Source: Gammaproteobacteria bacterium (GTDB lineage: Bacteria > Pseudomonadota > Gammaproteobacteria > Enterobacterales > Alteromonadaceae). From it: a stretch of DNA of 5,594 nucleotides. Where the stretch lies: assembly GCA_023481025.1 (NCBI GenBank), contig JAMCWV010000174.1:1-5594 (forward strand), given 5' to 3'. The position numbers and the translations under genes are program-made. Under the pieces are notes generated by a model. The model did no database searches, was not told the origin of the DNA, and saw only the letters and a program-made list of their open reading frames with translations. Positions 1 to 5,594 of the stretch are shown here, one piece after another. Each line of letters opens with the position of its first letter. The stretch's first letter is position 1.

Positions 1-187
1 TAGTGATACCACGCTCACGCTCTTCTGGTGCGTTGTCGATTGATGCGAAGTCTTTTGCAGAACCACCGTAGGTTTTTGCCAATACCGTGGTGATCGCCGC
101 CGTCAGCGTGGTTTTACCATGGTCAACGTGACCGATAGTACCGACGTTTACGTGCGGTTTACTACGTTCAAATTTTGCTTTAGCCAT
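1..187 (-). CDS. tuf: Translation elongation factor Tu, N-terminal part (3' end outside window)
   Basis: EF-Tu is the GTPase that delivers aminoacyl-tRNA to the ribosomal A site. The 62 visible codons begin [19 protein letters not shown], the standard bacterial EF-Tu N-terminus. The G1 P-loop GHVDHGKT is at residues 19-26. The segment PEERERGIT at the end leads into switch I/G2. The ATG at 187-185 is preceded by a good Shine-Dalgarno (AAGAGAGG on the minus strand, 193-200), five bases before the start codon. The gene lies 109 bases behind tRNA-Thr(GGT) with no U-tract terminator between them. It is therefore probably the tufB-type copy, co-transcribed with the four tRNAs as in E. coli. About 330 further codons of a normal EF-Tu would lie beyond position 1. 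The identification is certain; whether a second tuf copy exists elsewhere cannot be seen here. Confidence 0.98.
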   Translation of the reverse strand, partial: MAKAKFERSKPHVNVGTIGHVDHGKTTLTAAITTVLAKTYGGSAKDFASIDNAPEERERGIT

Positions 188-210
188 GACAGCCTCTCTT
201 TAATACGCTC

Positions 211-226
211 GGTGACGATACTCACC
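211..226 (-). promoter_or_regulatory. Small hairpin in the tuf leader
   Basis: A five-base inverted repeat, GGTGA and TCACC, flanks a six-base loop. It lies 10 bases upstream of the tuf Shine-Dalgarno within the 109-base tRNA-Thr to tuf spacer. No U-tract follows, so it is not a terminator. It may mark tRNA 3' processing or structure the tuf leader, but such a short repeat may also be chance. Confidence 0.25.
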
Positions 227-296
227 AGTGCTTAGGATTGATAAACTTGGTTATGTTTGCAGAAAAGCAGGACTGGGAAGATAAGAGGCAGAAGAC

Positions 297-372
297 TGGT
301 GCTGATAGGCGGATTTGAACCGCCGACCTCACCCTTACCAAGGGTGCGCTCTACCAACTGAGCTATATCAGC
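297..372 (-). tRNA. thrT: tRNA-Thr (anticodon GGT)
   Basis: A 76-base cloverleaf read on the minus strand. The acceptor stem GCTGATA pairs with TATCAGC, the discriminator is A and CCA is encoded (297-299). The D-arm has AGCTCAGTTGGTAGAGC. The anticodon stem CACCC/GGGTG encloses loop TTGGTAA with anticodon GGT at 339-337. The T-arm is GGCGG-TTCAAAT-CCGCC. It is nearly identical to E. coli thrT, from memory of that sequence, and is the last tRNA before tuf. It reads threonine codons ACC and ACU. Confidence 0.98.
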
Positions 373-386
373 ACGAAAACTTGTCT

Positions 387-461
<75 letters not shown>

Positions 462-498
462 AATCTTACTTCGGCTACCTGGGGTCTGCAGAAAAAAA

Positions 499-583
499 TG
501 GTGGAGGGGGCAGGATTCGAACCTGCGAAGGCTGAGCCGTCAGATTTACAGTCTGATCCCTTTGACCGCTCGGGAACCCCTCC
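499..583 (-). tRNA. tyrU: tRNA-Tyr (anticodon GTA)
   Basis: An 85-base class II tRNA with a long variable arm, as expected for bacterial tRNA-Tyr. The acceptor GGAGGGG pairs with CCCCTCC, and the ACCA end is encoded (499-502). The anticodon stem TCAGA/TCTGA encloses loop CTGTAAA, with anticodon GTA at 549-547. The extra arm contains GGCTCAGCC, which can form a small stem. The T-arm is GCAGG-TTCGAAT-CCTGC. It sits between tRNA-Thr(TGT) (18-base gap) and tRNA-Gly (37-base gap), in the same order as the E. coli thrU operon. Confidence 0.97.
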
Positions 584-601
584 ACAAATTTTTTAGCTAA
601 A

Positions 602-677
<76 letters not shown>

Positions 678-698
678 GTCACCGTTTAGGTGGTGCGA

Positions 699-755
699 AT
701 TCTATGGCAAGGTTTTCATCGTTGCAACAGCTAATCGCATTTTTTTTTAATTTTT
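699..755 (-). promoter_or_regulatory. Stable-RNA-type sigma70 promoter of the thrU-tyrU-glyT-thrT-tuf operon
   Basis: On the minus strand a -35 box TTGCAA (722-727) and a -10 box TAGAAT (699-704) are separated by exactly 17 bases. Downstream is TCGCACCACC, a discriminator like those of stringently controlled rRNA and tRNA promoters. Upstream, at 740-755, are A-tracts (five A, TT, nine A on the minus strand) in the position of an UP element that binds the RNA polymerase alpha C-terminal domain. Transcription should begin near 691-694, leaving a leader of about 15 bases before tRNA-Thr(TGT). Stringent and growth-rate control is inferred from the promoter class. I could not find a clean Fis consensus site. 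Confidence 0.8.
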
Positions 756-758
756 GCT

Positions 759-796
759 ACCGATTGCTTATTTTTTGCGTAATAAGCTCGGTTTTT
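759..796 (+). terminator. Terminator-like hairpin facing the plus strand
   Basis: On the plus strand ACCGA-tt-GCTTATT is followed by an eight-base loop and then AATAAGC-TCGGT. This gives a 12-base-pair stem with a two-base bulge, followed directly by a short T-run (792-796). This fits an intrinsic terminator for rightward transcription, although no rightward gene exists in the window. On the minus strand the stem is followed by A-rich sequence, so it would not terminate purA transcripts. The stem is AT-rich in its inner half, so its strength is doubtful. Confidence 0.4.
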
Positions 797-817
797 ATAC
801 GTTATTTCATGTCTAGG

Positions 818-832
818 GCAGGCTCAGCCTGC
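818..832. repeat. Short inverted repeat behind purA
   Basis: Perfect seven-base arms GCAGGCT and AGCCTGC flank a single central base. As RNA the realistic fold is a five-base GC-rich stem with a five-base loop. No T-tract follows on either strand, so this is not a classical intrinsic terminator. It is 15 bases from a longer hairpin on the purA side, and the two may together form the purA transcript end. Confidence 0.4.
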
Positions 833-847
833 TCACAAACATGGCGT

Positions 848-870
848 GGTGGCATACAAAGTATGCCACC
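848..870. repeat. Perfect 10-bp hairpin downstream of purA
   Basis: Arms GGTGGCATAC (848-857) and GTATGCCACC (861-870) match perfectly around a three-base loop. On the purA strand the hairpin starts eight bases after the stop codon. It is followed by ACGCCATG rather than a run of T, so it does not meet the usual intrinsic terminator rule. It could protect the 3' end after Rho-dependent termination, or be a copy of a dispersed palindromic element. The structure is clear; the role is inference. Confidence 0.6.
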
Positions 871-878
871 GAACGCGG

Positions 879-2223
<1,345 letters not shown>

Positions 2224-2260
2224 GTTTATAATTCATCCAGATTTTCGCAAAACTGAGTGC

Positions 2261-3409
2261 TCAACCGACAATTTGCTCAAATTCCTGCACCTGTTGATAC
2301 AAAGCAAACCCAAAGCGCAAGCGGTCGTATCTGTAATCCGTCATCACCCCCTGCTCGCGTAAACGGGTTGCCAAGCTTTGCACTTCTTCCGGCGAACTTA
2401 ACTGAAAGGTAAAAAAGTGTCCATGGGTCGCATAGTCCTCAACTAAGAGGTTAGCGCGCGTCAATAACGGATGGTTCAAGCTATCGATATGACGTAGGAA
2501 ACCCTGCTGCAAATCACGAACATACGCGTTTACTTTAGTATCGCTAAGGCCTTCTTGCTGCCACATCTGCAGCACCGCCTGCAACCGATATAGCGCACTA
2601 AAATCCATGGTTGCACCCGCCATGCGCATGCCATCGTCCGCATACTCAACAGCACCCTGCTGCGGTTTAGCTAAATTGGCGAAGTCTGCAAACCAACCGG
2701 TATATTCTGGACGTAATTTGCAACCTTGCGGCACCACGGCAAAGCAAACGCCCTCCCCGGCTTGCGCGTATTTGTAGCCGCCGGCTAAGTAGAATACCCG
2801 ATGTTGAAACGCGGACCAGTCCGTCGGCACCGCACCAAAGCCATGGTAGCCATCGACAACCACCACCGTATTGTCATCACGCACCGCGTCTAGCCATTGG
2901 TCGACCCCGGGTGCTGCAACCCCTGAATTATAGAAAATCTGGCTGATGAAGATTAGTTCATAGGTTTGGGCCGCGACTGCGTCGCGCCAGCGTGTCGCTA
3001 AGCTCGCGTAGGGCTGTGCTGGGACTGTGGTAATTTCCACGTTGCCGCGCTCGAGTAAACGCCGACTTTGACGGCTAAAGCTATGAAATTCACTATCCGT
3101 GGTTAAGATACGCAATGGCTTATCAGCAGCAAAGCTACTCATAATCCGGTATACAAATTCATGGGTATTGCCTGCAAAGGCTATCTGTTCAGGGCTACTC
3201 ACATGTAGGCGCTCAGCAATCATTGCCTGCACCGCAGGGACACGCCGAGCGAAGATTTCATCCCACTTATCATCCGCAAAGCGTGCCGCGTCATCCCAGT
3301 AATCCAATTGTGCCTGCCGGGTCACATCCGGCCAATAATAGTGGCTGTGCGGCGACATATGTAATACCCCAGGGCGGGCATCAAGGAAACGAGAATATAA
3401 ATGGCGCAT
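2261..3409 (-). CDS. PLP-dependent class V aminotransferase-fold (kynureninase-like) enzyme, substrate unknown
   Basis: A 382-residue protein with the fold-type I, aminotransferase class V signature. GNTHEFVYR at residues 80-88 fits the cofactor phosphate-binding loop. VVVVDGYHGFGA at 182-193 supplies the Asp (186) that contacts the pyridine nitrogen and a neighbouring His (189). GGYKYAQAGEG at 210-220 carries the presumed Schiff-base Lys213 in a GYKY context like kynureninases. A C-terminal YRYDRLRFGF offers arginines suited to substrate carboxylate binding. HMSPHSHYYWP at 17-27 resembles the N-terminal motif of kynureninases and cysteine desulfurases, but no kyn or isc/suf genes are nearby. 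The ATG at 3409 is preceded by GGGG five bases upstream; the same frame runs further upstream only through the hflC terminator. Fold and cofactor are well supported. The reaction is not; aminotransferase, lyase or hydrolase are all possible. A terminator upstream and separate promoters make it a single-gene unit. Confidence 0.85.
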   Translation of the reverse strand: MRHLYSRFLDARPGVLHMSPHSHYYWPDVTRQAQLDYWDDAARFADDKWDEIFARRVPAVQAMIAERLHVSSPEQIAFAGNTHEFVYRIMSSFAADKPLRILTTDSEFHSFSRQSRRLLERGNVEITTVPAQPYASLATRWRDAVAAQTYELIFISQIFYNSGVAAPGVDQWLDAVRDDNTVVVVDGYHGFGAVPTDWSAFQHRVFYLAGGYKYAQAGEGVCFAVVPQGCKLRPEYTGWFADFANLAKPQQGAVEYADDGMRMAGATMDFSALYRLQAVLQMWQQEGLSDTKVNAYVRDLQQGFLRHIDSLNHPLLTRANLLVEDYATHGHFFTFQLSSPEEVQSLATRLREQGVMTDYRYDRLRFGFALYQQVQEFEQIVG

Positions 3410-3441
3410 AGCAACCCCATGCTTATAACAACAGTAGCTTG

Positions 3442-3469
3442 AGTATATCCATTGTCGCTTTGGGTGCAA
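3442..3469 (-). promoter_or_regulatory. Sigma70 promoter candidate for the PLP-enzyme gene
   Basis: On the minus strand TTGCAC (3464-3469) and TATACT (3442-3447) are separated by 16 bases. Transcription would start near 3435, about 26 bases before the ATG at 3409. The promoter lies directly after the hflC terminator, as expected for an independently transcribed gene. No operator-like dyad is evident. Confidence 0.6.
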
Positions 3470-3480
3470 ATCATAGTAAC

Positions 3481-3531
3481 AAAAAGGCCGCGCTGCTTCC
3501 TTGCTATGCAAGTGAACAGCGCGGCCTTTTT
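3481..3531 (-). terminator. Strong, nearly symmetric intrinsic terminator after hflKC
   Basis: Ten-base GC-rich arms GGCCGCGCTG (3486-3495) and CAGCGCGGCC (3517-3526) pair perfectly. They are flanked by five A on one side and five T on the other, so the element can act in both directions. Within the 21-base loop a second stem CTTGC-TAT-GCAAG (3500-3512) can form. It starts 29 bases past the hflC stop and ends the hflK-hflC operon before the promoter of the next gene. Confidence 0.92.
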
Positions 3532-3560
3532 AAGCCGACATTTAGGCGGTAGCGAAAGTG

Positions 3561-4451
3561 TTACTCGCTACGGATACCCGACATCTGGTTCAAGAAACGG
3601 AAGAACTCGCTATCTGGGCTTAGCACCAGCACGTCGTTACCGCTTGAGAAGCTTTCTTTATAAGCTTCCATGCTTCGTAAGAAGGCAAAGAACTCAGCAT
3701 CTTGGCTGTATGCTTCACCATAAATACGTGCCGCTTCCGCATCACCTTCACCACGTATTTGACGTGCTTCACGTTCTGCATCTGCAAGCATAACCGTCAC
3801 ACGCGCATCCACGTCAGCGCGGATAAACTCCGCCTGAGATTGACCTTCAGCTCGGTGCTCACGAGCAACTGCATTACGCTCAGCCCGCATACGCGCGAAA
3901 ATCGACTGGCTCACTTCGGTTGGCAAGTTAATTTGCTTTACACGCACGTCAAGAATTTGAATACCCAAATCAGACGCACCTTCACCGGCTTGCACCAGCG
4001 CTTGTTCCATCAACTCATCACGCTCGCCTGAGACGATGTCACGGATAGTACGGGTACCAAACTCACTACGCAGGCCTGAATTGATCCGGCGCATCAGTAG
4101 GTCTTCTGCTTGACGCTCGTTACCACCACCCGTAGACAAGTAGAACTGGGCAAAGTCAGCAATTCGCCATTTCACGAACGCATCGACGATTAAGTCTTTT
4201 TGTTCGCTGGTGATAAAGCGGTCAGGCTGACCATCCAATGTTTTCACCCGTGCATCTAACTTCTCTATTCGCTCAATCAGTGGAATTTTAAAGTGTAAGC
4301 CAGGCTGATACACCACAGGGCGTCCGTCTTCATCTTGAGCAACCTGACCAAAACGGATCACGATACCACGCTCACCCTCTTGGATGGTGAACAGCGATGA
4401 ATAACCTAAAATTGCGACGATAACAGCAATGACTATGACTAAATTGCGCAT
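3561..4451 (-). CDS. hflC: HflC, subunit of the HflKC modulator of FtsH protease
   Basis: HflC pairs with HflK in a large inner-membrane, periplasm-facing SPFH/prohibitin assembly that encloses FtsH and limits its access to membrane substrates. The 296-residue product has an N-terminal membrane anchor (residues about 3-20). The prohibitin domain begins at TIQEGERGIVIRFG and includes YQPGLHFKIP and KDLIVDAFVKWRI. The conserved VKQINLPTEVSQSIFARMRAER lies before a charged, probably coiled-coil region with RGEGDAEAARIY. The tail contains LSPDSEFFRF. E. coli HflC is about 334 residues and has a roughly 40-residue insertion before the DVRIKQINLP segment; this protein lacks it and joins directly through QAGEGASDLG. 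The start ATG follows the hflK stop by one base, with AGGAGG eight bases upstream inside hflK. Tight translational coupling, and so matched subunit amounts, is likely. A TTG-initiated extension back to 4517 would overlap hflK and is not credible. Confidence 0.97.
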   Translation of the reverse strand: MRNLVIVIAVIVAILGYSSLFTIQEGERGIVIRFGQVAQDEDGRPVVYQPGLHFKIPLIERIEKLDARVKTLDGQPDRFITSEQKDLIVDAFVKWRIADFAQFYLSTGGGNERQAEDLLMRRINSGLRSEFGTRTIRDIVSGERDELMEQALVQAGEGASDLGIQILDVRVKQINLPTEVSQSIFARMRAERNAVAREHRAEGQSQAEFIRADVDARVTVMLADAEREARQIRGEGDAEAARIYGEAYSQDAEFFAFLRSMEAYKESFSSGNDVLVLSPDSEFFRFLNQMSGIRSE

Positions 4452-4452
4452 C

Positions 4453-5594
4453 TTAGTTACCTCCTCGACCGCTTGTGCCACGTGGGTTGCTACCACGCAG
4501 GCTCTCAGGCTGGACAATACCAGAACCAGAAGAATTCACTCGCGGCGTATTACTTGATGTACCAGTCTGCGAACCCGTACCCTCTAACGGTAATATCGGT
4601 GCGACCTGACGCTGACGATTTTGCATAATTTGGTCGAGCGGTAGGTACAACATGTTGTTGCCACCATCGACATCAACAAACACTTTCGCGTTATTCGCGT
4701 AAATTGCCTGTAGCGTTTCTAAATACAAACGTTGACGTGTCGTTTCTGGCGCTGCTTGATACTGTGGCAGTAACAAGTTAAAGCGTGCAACTTCACCTTG
4801 TGCTTGCAAAATAGAACGCTCTTTCTGTGCTTGAGCTTCTTGCTGTAAACGACGGACGCGACCACGTGCTTGCGGCTCACGCTCACGAGCATAGGCTTCG
4901 GCTTCACGAATGAAACGCTCTTCATCTTCCTGTGCCGCGATAGCGTCATCAAATGCATCACGTACTTCTTCTGGCGGACGCGCAGGCAAGAAGTTGACGT
5001 CGATCACATTGATACCTAGGTCGTAACGCTCAACCAAACGGTCAATAATTTCCCAGGTTTGTTGGCGAATTTGTTCACGACCGACCGTCAGGATATTGTC
5101 CATCGTATTGTGGCCGACCACAAAACGTAAGGCGCTATCGGTGATCTGGGCCAAGCTGTCGTCGGGCGCTTCAACGTTGTATAAATAGGCACGTGCATTC
5201 ACCACACGATACTGAACGCCAAGCTCCACGCGAACTACGTTTTCGTCTTCGGTCAGCATGAAGCCGCTAGTCTGTTGCGACTGAACATTATTGACGTCCA
5301 CATTCGACACTTCGTCAATGAACACTGGGCGCCAGTGCAAGCCTGAAGTCACTTCAGTATGGTATGCGCCAAAACGTAGCACGACACCACGCTCTGCTTC
5401 ATTGACGGTATAGAACCCCGCGATAAACCAAACGACTAAAGCCAACACGGCAACTAAGCCAATCAGTTTGCTTGGCACACTGCCGCCAGACTGGCCGCTG
5501 CCACCCTGACCACCTTTGCCACCCATCCCCAGCTTGCCGAGTAGGTTCTTCAGGGCCTCGTCCAGATCAGGAGGACCCTGATCTTTTCCGCCCG
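4453..5594 (-). CDS. hflK: HflK, subunit of the HflKC modulator of FtsH protease (5' end outside window)
   Basis: About 379 residues are visible and the reading frame stays open to the window edge. The first visible part reads GGKDQGPPDLDEALKNLLGK, matching the conserved DQGPPDLDD stretch in the cytoplasmic N-terminus of E. coli HflK. The Met at 5526 is therefore internal, not the start. A Gly/Ser-rich linker leads to a membrane segment (codons about 5404-5466, LIGLVAVLALVVWFIAGFY). The SPFH/prohibitin domain starts at VNEAERGVVLRFG and includes DENVVRVELGVQYRV, APDDSLAQITDSALR and DVNFLPARPPEEV. A charged helical region with AEAYARERE and LQAQGEVARF follows. The conserved YLPLDQIM precedes a low-complexity Ser/Gly/Asn/Thr tail ending RGGN. 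In E. coli the gene is in the hfq-hflX-hflK-hflC cluster, so hflX is the expected upstream neighbour. The operon promoter is not in the window. Confidence 0.97.
   Translation of the reverse strand, partial: GGKDQGPPDLDEALKNLLGKLGMGGKGGQGGSGQSGGSVPSKLIGLVAVLALVVWFIAGFYTVNEAERGVVLRFGAYHTEVTSGLHWRPVFIDEVSNVDVNNVQSQQTSGFMLTEDENVVRVELGVQYRVVNARAYLYNVEAPDDSLAQITDSALRFVVGHNTMDNILTVGREQIRQQTWEIIDRLVERYDLGINVIDVNFLPARPPEEVRDAFDDAIAAQEDEERFIREAEAYAREREPQARGRVRRLQQEAQAQKERSILQAQGEVARFNLLLPQYQAAPETTRQRLYLETLQAIYANNAKVFVDVDGGNNMLYLPLDQIMQNRQRQVAPILPLEGTGSQTGTSSNTPRVNSSGSGIVQPESLRGSNPRGTSGRGGN
4460..4465 (-). promoter_or_regulatory. Ribosome binding site of hflC inside hflK
   Basis: A full-consensus AGGAGG encodes part of the C-terminal Gly-rich end of HflK and lies eight bases before the hflC ATG at 4451. 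It decides the hflC start and explains the coupling of the two genes. Confidence 0.9.

Noticed and set aside
2224..2250. Possible PurR operator upstream of purA (TTTTGCGAAAAT)
   Set aside because: It is a short near-palindrome but lacks the central CG and flanking pattern of the PurR box (ACGCAAACGTTTTCGT type).
3425..3452. Nine-codon leader peptide frame rich in Leu (MDILKLLLL) before the PLP gene
   Set aside because: Its ATG lies upstream of the likely -10 box, so it would not be in the transcript, and no attenuator structure follows it.
3410..3511. Upstream in-frame extension of the PLP-enzyme gene, adding 34 residues from a TTG
   Set aside because: It would run through the promoter candidate and begin inside the hflC terminator hairpin. 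The added residues look like noise, and the ATG at 3409 has a suitable Shine-Dalgarno.
4452..4517. TTG-initiated longer hflC overlapping hflK
   Set aside because: The added 22 residues have no family counterpart, while the ATG at 4451 has a consensus AGGAGG eight bases upstream.
5524..5526. ATG at 5526 as the hflK start
   Set aside because: The frame continues upstream to the window edge and encodes the conserved DQGPPDLDE segment of HflK, so this Met is internal.

Overview
The window is a stretch of gammaproteobacterial chromosome in which every gene reads on the minus strand, from right to left. The protein sequences closely resemble E. coli EF-Tu, PurA, HflC and HflK. The tRNA order Thr(TGT)-Tyr-Gly-Thr(GGT)-tuf is the classical enterobacterial thrU-tyrU-glyT-thrT-tufB arrangement. 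The moderate base composition, the short HflC and an unusual gene between hflC and purA suggest a marine relative such as the Alteromonadales/Idiomarinaceae. That placement is inference; no 16S rRNA or other decisive marker is present.

In transcription order (high to low coordinates), the right third holds hflK (5' end cut by the window edge) and hflC. They are separated by one base, with the hflC Shine-Dalgarno inside the last codons of hflK. Together they encode the inner-membrane HflKC complex that modulates the FtsH protease. A strong, nearly symmetric intrinsic terminator (3481-3531) closes this operon. Next comes a stand-alone PLP-dependent, class V aminotransferase/kynureninase-like gene (2261-3409) with its own plausible sigma70 promoter. 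purA (adenylosuccinate synthetase, 879-2177) follows with its own extended -10 promoter. In E. coli the hflC-purA interval is occupied by the small gene yjeT instead.

Downstream of purA is a 201-base gene-free interval (678-878). It carries several inverted repeats and a stable-RNA-type promoter: TTGCAA, 17 bases, TAGAAT, an A-rich upstream element and a C/G-containing discriminator. This promoter should drive four tRNA genes, all with encoded CCA ends, and then tuf, of which only the first 62 codons lie in the window. The operon couples production of EF-Tu with some of the tRNAs it carries.

Most of the window is conserved housekeeping sequence, and I found no convincing undescribed multi-gene system. 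The items most worth a second look are the uncharacterised PLP enzyme inserted between hflC and purA, the cluster of hairpins without U-tracts behind purA, and a terminator-like hairpin that faces the opposite way from every gene.
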